NCBI GenBank assembly: GCA_036496265.1 | Contig: DASXLL010000385.1 | Location: forward strand, 1 to 18,286 | From: CAYLLN01 sp036496265 | GTDB lineage: Bacteria > Planctomycetota > Planctomycetia > Pirellulales > Pirellulaceae | Direction of reading: 5' to 3' | DNA length: 18,286 nucleotides | In this document: in pieces, positions 7,341-14,475 of the stretch | Position numbering within the stretch: position 1 is the first letter of the stretch | How the letters are laid out: every line of letters begins with the position of its first letter | Made by a program: the position numbers and the translations under genes | The notes under the pieces: model-generated | What the model saw: the letters and a program-made list of their open reading frames with translations, nothing else | Told to the model about the DNA's origin: nothing | Database searches by the model: none

Positions 7341-7369
7341 CCGCCGCGCTTGCAGGGCCTGCGCGGCGG
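7341..7369 (+). repeat. GC-rich 9-bp-stem hairpin upstream of the Pup-like gene
   Basis: CCGCCGCGC (7341-7349) and GCGCGGCGG (7361-7369) are perfect inverse complements around an 11-nt loop, followed by TACTACG. It lies in the 222-bp spacer 7242-7463 between two divergent genes. The trailing CTAC recalls the tails of the palindromes at 165-192 and 6926-7027, but the stem sequence is different. It could be a dispersed repeat or a structured leader element of the downstream operon. No T-run follows, so an intrinsic terminator is unlikely. Confidence 0.55.
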
Positions 7370-7463
7370 TACTACGATGGATAAGTCTTTGCCGGCGTGC
7401 CGCCGGCTGCCTCTCGGTTGTCTGCTGTTACCCGCCCCGAAACTCGCCTCGGATGCCTCGGAA

Positions 7464-7640
7464 ATGAACCAGAATCTTCCTGCTACGCCCGCCGAAACCG
7501 CCGCGACCATCGAATCACCTGCCCGCCGCCCCGTGGATGTCCGCGCTTTGGCCACCGCTCTAGCCGGCATTCGCACCGACAGCCAGCGGGAAGCCGAAAC
7601 TTATCTTCGCGACACGGTAGTGCCCCACGGTGGCGAATAA
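7464..7640 (+). CDS. Pup/UBact-like protein modifier ending in Gly-Gly-Glu (58 aa)
   Basis: Starting at ATG 7464, this reads as a 58-residue protein with an Ala/Pro/Thr-rich, probably disordered N-terminal half, then a helix-prone segment (VRALATALAGIRTDSQREAE) and the C-terminus VVPHGGE. Pup is about 60-70 residues, mostly disordered, and ends in GGQ or GGE; UBact is the related modifier of several Gram-negative phyla. The terminal Glu is the residue whose side-chain carboxylate is joined to target lysines. Because Glu is encoded, no deamidation step would be needed. The protein has no lysine and no cysteine. The gene overlaps the PafA/Dop-like ligase by 11 bp in another frame. The frame is open to ATG 7350 and 7377, but those starts fall in or near the hairpin. 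The call rests on C-terminus, size and linkage, since modifiers diverge quickly. Confidence 0.75.
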   Translation: MNQNLPATPAETAATIESPARRPVDVRALATALAGIRTDSQREAETYLRDTVVPHGGE

Positions 7641-9414
7641 CTCCGACGAATTTCAACGCGACGTTTTCCAGCGGCTTGTCGGCCTGGAAACCGAGTACGC
7701 TCTCTTTACGCCGAGCCTCACGGGCTTGTCAGGTTCGCCTGCCAAGCCGCGGCAAAATCGCCATGCTGTGTTTCACGAGCTCGTCGCGGCCTTGCAAAGC
7801 AAAATTCCCTGTGCTCGCGCCCGCAGCATGAAGGAGGGCGTGTTTCATGCGGCCGGCGGCGCTGTCTGGTTCGAGACGGAGCGGCCCGCGGTGGGCGGCG
7901 GCCTCGTTGAGGGATCGACTCCGGAGTGCCGCTCGCCTCGACAACTATTGATCTGGCAGCGGGCTCAAGATGAGATGCTCGCCGATGCTGCCGACACCGC
8001 TTTCGGCAGCGCGGTGCGGCTGATCAAAAACGATCGCGATGCCGAGGGCAACATCTATGGTGCTCAGGAAAACTATGAGGCGACGCTGGCCACCGGTTGG
8101 CGATTGGCCGTGTGGCGAACGGCGCTGATTGCACTTCTGCCGCTGGCCGCGCTCACCTGGCTCCTCTTGTGGCTGATCGATGTGGCCGTCACTTGCTATG
8201 CGCTGGCCGCCACCGTGGTGTATTTGACCGCCGAGCGACTTTTTCCAAGGCCGGAGCGGCTTTCCCGGCTGCTATTCGGCTGCAGCGTCAAAGAGCTCGC
8301 CGCCGAGACTCCGACGGGGCCGGCTTGGCTGGAGGCGATTCTCTCCGTCGTGGCTCGTGTTCTTACTGCGCCGCTGGCTGTCGCGCTGTTTGCCGTCCTG
8401 TGGTTCATCGCATTTATTCAAATTCGCCGGGAGTTGACGCCTTTTTTGCTGAGCCGGGCGATCATCGCCGGCAGCGGAATGGTCGATGATCAGGGTCGAT
8501 TTCAACTGGCCGACAAAGCGGCGGCGATGAACTGCCTTACCGGCTTCGGCGGCTTGCTCGGTGATCGGCCCATTTACTGTCTGGGACATTTTTTCAAAAC
8601 GGTCTATGCGGACGCCTGGCTGGCACCGCAGCAATATGCCCGGCTGTTCAGCGGCCGTCAGCGGTTGCAAATCTCTCTCGGCGATTCGAATCTGGCCGAA
8701 ACGGCCGAATACCTGCGAGTGGCGACGACACTGCTCGTGATCGACGCCATTGAAGCCGGCGAGATGCCGCCTGTCCCGGCAGTGAAACGACCGATTGGCT
8801 CGCTGCGATCGATTTGCGCCGACCCGACACTGGCCGCGCGCGTGCCACTGGCCGGAGGCCGAAAAGCGACCGCAATGGAAATCCAACGCTTTTACTTCGA
8901 GGCCTGCCGCCGGTTTCTCGCCCGCCGGGCCGCAGCGCCCGAGGAAGCGCGCGACGTTCTCCGCCGCTGGGAGATCGCGCTCGATGCCCTGGGTGATGAT
9001 CCGCAGTCGCTCGTCGGTACGCTCGACTGGGTCACTAAGCGCTTCATTCTTGCCAAATCCGGCAAAGGCGCCGCTTGGGATGTGTGCAAAAAAATCGATA
9101 TTCGATATCACGAGCTGTCGCCGCAAGGCTATTTTCAGCGGCTCAAGGCGACCGGCGTCGTGAACGAGCTCGTGTCGCAGGCCGAAATCGATCACGCACG
9201 CCGCAATCCCCCGGCGAACACGCCCGCGGCCGTTCGTGGCCGCTATATCCGCGAGTTTTCGGACGACGAGAATGGCATGTCGGCCAATTGGCAGGCTGTG
9301 TTTTTGGGCCAGGGGCGCGAGGTCAAAGTGGTGCGGCTGGATCGGTATCAGCAGAGATCGGGCGACTCGGGTTCGGCGTCGAAACGCCGCGAGCGGGGTG
9401 ATAAATACAATTAG
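7630..9414 (+). CDS. PafA/Dop-family (Pup ligase-like) protein with membrane insertion
   Basis: This 594-residue protein follows the Pup-ligase family from end to end. It has GLETEYALF (18-26, the GIETEFG nucleotide/Mg motif), STPEC (96-100), KNDRDAEGNIYGAQENYE (133-150), LTPFLLSRAIIAGSG (269-283), GDSNLAETAEYLRVATTLLVID (351-372), LAGGRKATAMEIQ (407-419), LDWVTKR (465-471) and a C-terminal IRYHEL...RGRYI domain. PafA links the terminal Glu of Pup to target lysines with ATP; Dop removes it. Unlike the roughly 450-500-residue relatives, residues of about 151-268 are an insertion with hydrophobic stretches near 163-201 and 239-265, enough for two to four membrane passes. The usual LYLD catalytic Asp site reads WFE (80-82). 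Start is GTG 7630: a stop at 7618-7620 allows no earlier one, and no Shine-Dalgarno site is seen, so translation probably depends on the upstream modifier gene. Ligase versus hydrolase cannot be decided here. Confidence 0.88.
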   Translation: MANNSDEFQRDVFQRLVGLETEYALFTPSLTGLSGSPAKPRQNRHAVFHELVAALQSKIPCARARSMKEGVFHAAGGAVWFETERPAVGGGLVEGSTPECRSPRQLLIWQRAQDEMLADAADTAFGSAVRLIKNDRDAEGNIYGAQENYEATLATGWRLAVWRTALIALLPLAALTWLLLWLIDVAVTCYALAATVVYLTAERLFPRPERLSRLLFGCSVKELAAETPTGPAWLEAILSVVARVLTAPLAVALFAVLWFIAFIQIRRELTPFLLSRAIIAGSGMVDDQGRFQLADKAAAMNCLTGFGGLLGDRPIYCLGHFFKTVYADAWLAPQQYARLFSGRQRLQISLGDSNLAETAEYLRVATTLLVIDAIEAGEMPPVPAVKRPIGSLRSICADPTLAARVPLAGGRKATAMEIQRFYFEACRRFLARRAAAPEEARDVLRRWEIALDALGDDPQSLVGTLDWVTKRFILAKSGKGAAWDVCKKIDIRYHELSPQGYFQRLKATGVVNELVSQAEIDHARRNPPANTPAAVRGRYIREFSDDENGMSANWQAVFLGQGREVKVVRLDRYQQRSGDSGSASKRRERGDKYN

Positions 9415-9423
9415 GAAGCACGT

Positions 9424-9453
9424 CTGGGCTCGGCCGGAGCCTCGCCCTCCCAG
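9424..9453. terminator. Possible bidirectional terminator hairpin between convergent genes
   Basis: CTGGG (9424-9428) can pair with CCCAG (9449-9453), and an inner GGCTC (9427-9431) with GAGCC (9437-9441) around GGCCG. It fills most of the 43-bp gap between the ends of the ligase and sulfatase genes. The two stems share two bases, so they are alternatives. There is no T-run on either side, so efficiency as an intrinsic terminator is doubtful; it could also be another dispersed repeat. Confidence 0.4.
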
Positions 9454-9457
9454 CAAT

Positions 9458-10972
9458 TCACGGCACAACGCCTGCCGGCCGGACGCCCTTGCCTTCCCGC
9501 TTCACGATTGTGTCGCCCAAGTCGTCGCGGCATTGATCGGCTAATGCTAAAAGCCGCTGGACGACGGCTGGGTTTTCGGCGGCGACGTTCTTCTTCTCGC
9601 CGATGTCGCTGTGCAGGTTATAGAGTTCGGGGTTGACGATCGTCACCGGCTGATATTTGGCTGGCAAGCCGTCTGCGCCGGGTGCGCTGCCGTTCAGGGA
9701 ACGGTATGTGTGCGGCAGAACGAGCTTCCACCGGCCGCTGCGAACCGCTTCGAGCTGCGCGCCGGTCCATTGGCCGAATGGAACGCCGTAGAAGAAGTAG
9801 GCGTCGTGAAGGTTCTTCGCGCCGGGTTGAGCAGCAAGCAGCGGCCAAATGTCGAGGCCGTCGATTTTATGATCGGGCAGCTTTGCGCCGACGAGCTTGC
9901 CGATGGTGGGTAAGAGATCGATGCTCATCGCGACTTCATCGCACGTTTTGCCAGCCGGGATTTTTTCCGGCCAGCGAGCGATGAATGGAACGCGGTGTCC
10001 GCCTTCCCAGCAGGTGGTTTTGCCTTCACGCAGCGGCCCGGCTGAGCCGCCATGATTGCCGTACGAGAGCCAAGGTCCGTTGTCGGAGAGGAAAATGACG
10101 AGCGTGTTCTGCGTGAGGCCGGCTTTGTCGAGCGTCGCCATGATCTGGCCGGTGCTCCCGTCGATTTCCTCGCAAGCATCGCCGTAAAGGCCGCGCTGCG
10201 TTTTGCCGCGATACTTTTCACTTGCGCCGAGCGGCACGTGCGGCATTGTGTGGGCAACGTAGAGGAAAAATGGCCGCGATTTGTTCTGCTCGATGAATTT
10301 GACGGCCCGCTCGGTGTACCACGTCGTGAGCTGATTCAAGTCCTCAGGCGTGATGCCGGCTTTCACCGCCTTTTCGCCGTCCATCAGCGGCAGCGGCGGG
10401 AAGACGCCCGGCTTCTCGGGATGATACGGCCATTCGTCGTTCGAGAGCGTCAGGCCCAGAAAATCGTCGAAGCCGCGACGCGTGGGCAGGAACTCCGGCG
10501 GCGTTCCCAAGTGCCACTTGCCGACCATGCCAGTCGCATAACCCACTGCTTTCAGCATCTGCGGCAGCGTTAGCTCTTTATCGGAGAGGCCGATTTTGTC
10601 CCACGGCTCGAGTGCCCCCGTGATTCCGACGCGATTCGGATAACAGCCGGTCATCAGTCCGGCGCGCGACGCCGAGCAAACCGCTTGGGCCACATGAAAA
10701 TCCGTAAAACGAATTCCCTCACGAGCGAGGCGGTCGATGTTGGGCGTCGCAAATCCCCGGGCGCCATAGACGCCGACGTCGGCGTAGCCCAGGTCATCGG
10801 CGAAAATCAAGACGATATTGGGCCGGCTGGGAGATTGGCCGAAGCAGTCGCTAAAACCCAGTGTGCTAGCGGCAACGAAGAATGCGATTCGCAGACATAG
10901 GGCAGCGATGGCGCTTTGTAACTTTTTACGTTGCGAGGGAGGCAATCGAAAGCACGGTGGCATGTCATTCAT
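9458..10972 (-). CDS. Type I sulfatase (arylsulfatase family), secreted
   Basis: The 504-residue protein is a formylglycine-dependent sulfatase that hydrolyses sulfate esters, probably on algal or other sulfated polysaccharides or on aryl sulfates. The activation motif CSASRAGLMTG puts Cys99 as the residue converted to formylglycine, and the site fits the C-x-A/P-S-R rule of the sulfatase-modifying enzyme. Metal and substrate residues are present: Asp59-Asp60 in FADDLGYAD, Lys152 and His154 in GKWHLG, His241 in AHTMPH, and Asp297-Asn298 in FLSDNGP. The N-terminus has basic residues, then a hydrophobic stretch at about 21-40 and a likely cleavage site near FGQS, so it is exported. The start is ATG 10972; ATG 10963, three codons in, is an alternative. 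It lies 113 bp downstream of a TSUP exporter on the same strand. The true substrate is unknown. Confidence 0.95.
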   Translation of the reverse strand: MNDMPPCFRLPPSQRKKLQSAIAALCLRIAFFVAASTLGFSDCFGQSPSRPNIVLIFADDLGYADVGVYGARGFATPNIDRLAREGIRFTDFHVAQAVCSASRAGLMTGCYPNRVGITGALEPWDKIGLSDKELTLPQMLKAVGYATGMVGKWHLGTPPEFLPTRRGFDDFLGLTLSNDEWPYHPEKPGVFPPLPLMDGEKAVKAGITPEDLNQLTTWYTERAVKFIEQNKSRPFFLYVAHTMPHVPLGASEKYRGKTQRGLYGDACEEIDGSTGQIMATLDKAGLTQNTLVIFLSDNGPWLSYGNHGGSAGPLREGKTTCWEGGHRVPFIARWPEKIPAGKTCDEVAMSIDLLPTIGKLVGAKLPDHKIDGLDIWPLLAAQPGAKNLHDAYFFYGVPFGQWTGAQLEAVRSGRWKLVLPHTYRSLNGSAPGADGLPAKYQPVTIVNPELYNLHSDIGEKKNVAAENPAVVQRLLALADQCRDDLGDTIVKREGKGVRPAGVVP

Positions 10973-11085
10973 GGCCGAAGAACCAGTTGGTTAGGCGGGG
11001 ACTTAACCCGGTTGAGAAACTGTCGAGGCTACGATTTTCGCTGATAAAGCGAGCGCCGTCAAATTGTCGAGCGATTCCGCGAGCG

Positions 11086-11964
11086 CTAGTTTGCCCAGTC
11101 TGGCTCTTCGAACCACTCGTCGGTTTCGTCTTCGAGCTCCTGCGCCTCAATGAAATTTAGTGGAGGCGGCTGCAGGTCGCGCGGTCGGGTTTCTTTCCAC
11201 AGCCCCTCGAGGATCATGAGAAAACCGAGAATCGTGATCATCCAGCCGAGCACCCACTTTAATGTCTGCTTGCTCAGCCGGGCTGTTAGCGCTGCGCCGA
11301 GGTAGCTGCCGGCGATGGTGGGCGGCCCGACGATGGCGAGAGCGATCAAATTGAAGCCGCTGCCCATGAACCAGGCGGTGGTTACACCGACCGTGGCCGT
11401 TAGAGCACCAATGGCCATGTTCGTGCCGACGGCGACTTGCATGTTGCCTTCCAAGCGACGGACGAGCAACGAAAGTCGCAGGCCGTTCATCATGAGCCCT
11501 GTGACGGCCGCGAGCGCTCCCAGGAACAATCCAATCAAGACATCGCTTACGAATTGCGAGACTCCCGCTGGAGACTCGCGCGGCGGTTGTTCACCGCGCC
11601 GGCGCAACATGCGAATTCCAAGCACCAACAGCAACGTGCCCAACGTAATGTGAGCCCAGAAGCGGCTAATTTTTACGAATAGCAGCATCCCCGCGATTGC
11701 GCCAAGCGCGGAGGGAATGCCAACCAGCGCCAAGGCTTTGAGCGAAACTCGACCGCCTCGAAAATGGGGGATGGAACCGGCCAGCGCGCCGAGGCCGGAG
11801 ACCGCCAGATTGGTGGAAGCTCCCGACACCGGAGAATCCAGCACGGCGACCAGTAGCGGAAGCCGGAGGTGGCCTAGCACCATGCCGACTGCCGCTCCGA
11901 TGTAACTGAGCACGAACGAGACGACGCCGATGCCGACCAGGATGAGCAAATCCTGCGAGTTCAT
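11086..11964 (-). CDS. TSUP-family (TauE/SafE) membrane transporter
   Basis: This 292-residue, strongly hydrophobic protein has about seven to eight membrane segments. It shows the two related halves of the TauE/SafE (TSUP) family, with GAAVGMVLGHLRLPLLVAVLDSP near the N-terminus and MAIGALTATVGVTTAWFMG in the second half. TSUP proteins move small sulfur-containing or carbon acids such as sulfite, sulfoacetate or thiosulfate. An acidic 30-residue cytoplasmic tail (rich in E, D and P, ending EEPDWAN) follows the last segment and is not part of the basic family fold. The gene runs in the same direction as the sulfatase, 113 bp upstream of it, so export of a sulfur compound alongside sulfate-ester hydrolysis is plausible but unproven. 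The ATG at 11964 gives a short N-terminal lead into the first membrane helix. Confidence 0.88.
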   Translation of the reverse strand: MNSQDLLILVGIGVVSFVLSYIGAAVGMVLGHLRLPLLVAVLDSPVSGASTNLAVSGLGALAGSIPHFRGGRVSLKALALVGIPSALGAIAGMLLFVKISRFWAHITLGTLLLVLGIRMLRRRGEQPPRESPAGVSQFVSDVLIGLFLGALAAVTGLMMNGLRLSLLVRRLEGNMQVAVGTNMAIGALTATVGVTTAWFMGSGFNLIALAIVGPPTIAGSYLGAALTARLSKQTLKWVLGWMITILGFLMILEGLWKETRPRDLQPPPLNFIEAQELEDETDEWFEEPDWAN

Positions 11965-12309
11965 CGCCGAGCCTCGCAGATCATCGTGGTCGAGCCAGTC
12001 ATGGAAGACAATCCAGCCGTATCAGTTTCCGAGCGGAACACCATGCGCCATCAGATGTTGTTGGGCGTTAAGTCTTTGTCGAAACGCGGCTTCTTGATAC
12101 AAGTACGGCTGTCCATTTCGGGGCAGGTGATCGCTCCCAAATGGATTGCGGCTCACGAATCCTATCGTGGTGCCCCGTATTTCCAAGGGCGAGGAACGAT
12201 ATCCGCCCGCGCCAACGCCAACCGTCGCTAAAATCAAGATGACACGTCGCTCGGCCCTGTTCGATATCATCAATCAAGAAGGACGGAATGCAGTTGGCAT
12301 CGGCGCGAA
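11965..12309. other. 345-bp divergent intergenic region
   Basis: This spacer separates the TSUP gene (minus) from the CphA-like gene (plus) and must hold promoters for both operons. It contains no palindromic repeat of the type seen elsewhere. A purine-rich AAGAAGGA (12276-12283) lies near the right end, 26 nt before the CphA-like start, which is too far to serve that ATG. I see no clear -35/-10 pair. An open minus-strand frame of 83 codons is listed separately as doubtful. Confidence 0.5.
12022..12273 (-). CDS. Doubtful small hypothetical ORF (83 aa)
   Basis: A minus-strand frame begins with two ATG codons and encodes a basic N-terminus, a hydrophobic stretch (VILILATVGVGAGGY) and an unrecognised remainder with SSPLEIRGTTIGFVSRNPFG. 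The hydrophobic start could be a signal peptide or anchor. Against it, third-position GC looks nearer half than the higher bias of neighbouring genes, overlapping frames on both strands are open over the same stretch, and I know no relative. It would lie 57 bp upstream of the TSUP gene on the same strand. It may be a young, decayed or spurious gene. Confidence 0.25.
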   Translation of the reverse strand: MMISNRAERRVILILATVGVGAGGYRSSPLEIRGTTIGFVSRNPFGSDHLPRNGQPYLYQEAAFRQRLNAQQHLMAHGVPLGN

Positions 12310-14448
12310 ATGGAAATCCTAGATATCAAGGCTTTGTGGGGACCCAATCTCTGGGCTGGCGTGCCGGTGATGGCTGTCAGGGTGCGCTGCGCTGGGGCGT
12401 CGCGACCCGGAAAAAATGTTCAAGCCAGCGCCCACAATCGCTTGTTGTCGTGGCTACCCGAACTCGCGAAACATGCCCAGAGCAGCTCGCCGTTGGCGTC
12501 TCACGAGCGGATCGCCGATTCGCAAATTCTTCGTGGCTTTGAGCAGCTTCTCAAGGCGGGCGGCGGAGAGGCTGAGGTCATCCAGTATTTGACGCAGCTT
12601 TGTCAGCTGGCGACTGGTGTGCATGCTCAGTACGCTGAGACCCGGAAGACAGATTTGGCGGATGTTTTCGAGTTTGCGGTTGAAATTGAGGTGGAATCGC
12701 TGGCGCGCGCTTGCCTGGAATATGCGATTGGAGTTTGGACGGCGGCGAGTGAGGTCCAGGACTTCAATTTTTCGCAGGCATTCCGAGGTTTGGTCAATCT
12801 GGCGGATGATGTGCGCCTGGGACCGAGCACACGCGCGATCGTGCAGGCAGCTGCTCAGCGAGGAATACCGAGCCGCCGGCTTTCGGAAGGCAACCTGGTG
12901 ATGCTCGGCGAGGGCAAACGCCAGCGCAGGATTTGGACGGCGGAAACGGATGCCACCAGTGCGATCGCGGAGAACATTGCGAGTGACAAAGACTTGACGA
13001 AACGCCTGCTCCACGCCGTAGGAATTCCAGTGCCCCAAGGACGTGTGGTCACGACTTGTGAGGAAGCCTGGCGAGTGGCCGGCGAAATCGGCACGCCGGT
13101 GGCAGTCAAACCGAGTCGGTCGAATCATGCGCAAGGCGTGTCGCTTAATCTTTTCTCGCGCGAGCAGATCGCAGCTGCATTCGACTTCGCACAAAAAATA
13201 ACCGATGGGAGCTCCGTTCTCGTCGAGCAGTTTATTCGCGGAGAAGCACACCGGTTGCTCGTGGTGGGGGGGCGCTTCGTGGCGGCGGCACGCAGCCAAA
13301 GTGAGTTATTGCTTGGCGATGGCAAGCAAACGATCCGTCAGCTCATTGATGAAGCCAATCGAGATCCACGCCGCGGCGAAAACTACACCGATCTGTTGAC
13401 GCCTTTGGACTTGGATCCTCCTACGCTGCTGGAATTGGAAAAACAGGGACTAACGCCCGACTCGATTCCGGCCGCGGACCAGCGCGTGCTGCTGCACCTG
13501 GTGGGCGACTATACCACCGACTGCACCGACGAGGTCCATCCGGAGACGGCAGAGCAAGCAGTGCTGGCCGCTCGCGTGATTGGTCTGGATGTGGCTGGCA
13601 TGGATCTCATTGCGGAAGACATTGGCCGCCGGCTCGGAGAGCAGCGCGGAGCGTTTCTCGAGGTGAACGCGGGGCCCTCATTGGGCATGCACGTCGCGCC
13701 CTTGCACGGAAAGCCCCGGCCGGTCGGAGAAGCGATCTTGGCACAACTGTTTCCCGACGAGAGCTCGGGACGTATTCCGGTGTTTGTTGTGACCGGTGAC
13801 GGTGAACGACAGGCGAACGCGCAGAATCTCGATCGGCTCGTAGCCGCAACCAATCGCGTCGTGGGGCGGGCGGACCGCGGCGGACTTTATGTGGCAGGCC
13901 GACGCATCGCAGCAGCGCATGCTACCGATTTCCAGAATGCACAAGCAGTTCTGCTGCATCCAGAAGTAGAAGTCGCAGTGATCGAAGCGGATGGCCGAGA
14001 AGCCGCAGAGCTAGGGCTGGGATGCTCGCGGGCTGATGTGGCAATCGTGACCGGTCGGAATCAAGATAATATTGGGAGCACGGACAAACCGGCCGACCAC
14101 ATTCTGTTGGCAATCGCGGCCGTTCACGCTGTTCCGCCAGACGGTGTCGCACTACTGCCGTGGAATAACTGGGCGCGGGCGGTTCTGGCTCCGGTGTGTC
14201 GAGGAACGGTCTTTTATTACAGCTTCTCAGAACATTTGGGAAGCATCGATTCCGAGACGGGAGTGTTTTGGCTGCGCGGACATGAGCTCGTGTTATCTCA
14301 GAAGGACTGCGTGACAACGCTGCCCTTAACCGACGCGGTGGCGGAATTACAGGTGGATTTACGGGTGGATTTCGCTGGGGCTCCAAACTTGTTTCTCCCC
14401 AGTTTATGCGGCTTTTGGGCAGCGGGCCTGGCTCAAAAGGCACTGTAG
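12310..14448 (+). CDS. Cyanophycin synthetase-like ATP-grasp protein with degenerate Mur-ligase half
   Basis: The 712-residue protein follows CphA order: an N-terminal domain opening MEILDIKALWGPNLWA; an ATP-grasp domain with KDLTKRLL (228-234), Lys267 in AVKPSRSNHAQGVS, EQFIRGEAHRLLVVGG (306-321) and EVNAGPSLGMH (451-461); then a Mur-ligase-like region from about 488. CphA adds Asp (ATP-grasp) and Arg (Mur-ligase) alternately to make cyanophycin and is about 870-900 residues. Here the P-loop, normally VTGTNGKTT, reads VVTGDGERQAN (493-503), lacking the nucleotide-binding Lys-Thr. The fold still continues (VEVAVIEADGREAAELGLG), but the last C-terminal domain is short or missing. It probably makes one kind of amide bond, a modified product, or needs a partner. 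The ATG at 12310 is right because CphA proteins start with this I-x-x-x-A-L-x-G-P-N pattern. The ABC exporter gene follows after 27 bp. Confidence 0.85.
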   Translation: MEILDIKALWGPNLWAGVPVMAVRVRCAGASRPGKNVQASAHNRLLSWLPELAKHAQSSSPLASHERIADSQILRGFEQLLKAGGGEAEVIQYLTQLCQLATGVHAQYAETRKTDLADVFEFAVEIEVESLARACLEYAIGVWTAASEVQDFNFSQAFRGLVNLADDVRLGPSTRAIVQAAAQRGIPSRRLSEGNLVMLGEGKRQRRIWTAETDATSAIAENIASDKDLTKRLLHAVGIPVPQGRVVTTCEEAWRVAGEIGTPVAVKPSRSNHAQGVSLNLFSREQIAAAFDFAQKITDGSSVLVEQFIRGEAHRLLVVGGRFVAAARSQSELLLGDGKQTIRQLIDEANRDPRRGENYTDLLTPLDLDPPTLLELEKQGLTPDSIPAADQRVLLHLVGDYTTDCTDEVHPETAEQAVLAARVIGLDVAGMDLIAEDIGRRLGEQRGAFLEVNAGPSLGMHVAPLHGKPRPVGEAILAQLFPDESSGRIPVFVVTGDGERQANAQNLDRLVAATNRVVGRADRGGLYVAGRRIAAAHATDFQNAQAVLLHPEVEVAVIEADGREAAELGLGCSRADVAIVTGRNQDNIGSTDKPADHILLAIAAVHAVPPDGVALLPWNNWARAVLAPVCRGTVFYYSFSEHLGSIDSETGVFWLRGHELVLSQKDCVTTLPLTDAVAELQVDLRVDFAGAPNLFLPSLCGFWAAGLAQKAL

Positions 14449-14475
14449 GTACAAACAATGTTGTCGTAGGTCGGA

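Noticed and set aside
7350..7463. Longer version of the Pup-like protein starting at 7350 or 7377
   Set aside because: These starts lie in or just after the GC hairpin, and the extra residues (with cysteines and leucine-proline runs) are unlike a disordered modifier. ATG 7464 gives a size typical of Pup or UBact.
8272..9468. 398-codon minus-strand open frame across the ligase gene
   Set aside because: It is antisense to the PafA/Dop-like gene, whose plus-strand frame matches known family motifs along its whole length. The minus frame has no recognisable domain and is arginine- and glutamine-rich, as expected for a GC-rich shadow.
12288..12542. 84-codon plus-strand frame with a good ribosome binding site (AAGAAGGA) before its ATG
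   Set aside because: It overlaps the CphA-like gene in another frame and its product is unlike any protein. The CphA N-terminal pattern fixes translation from ATG 12310. The purine-rich site is odd and may be chance, although a short leader peptide cannot be excluded.
12454..13299. 281-codon minus-strand frame inside the CphA-like gene
   Set aside because: It is antisense to a gene with clear ATP-grasp motifs, and its composition (many Arg, His and Ser) is that of a shadow frame.
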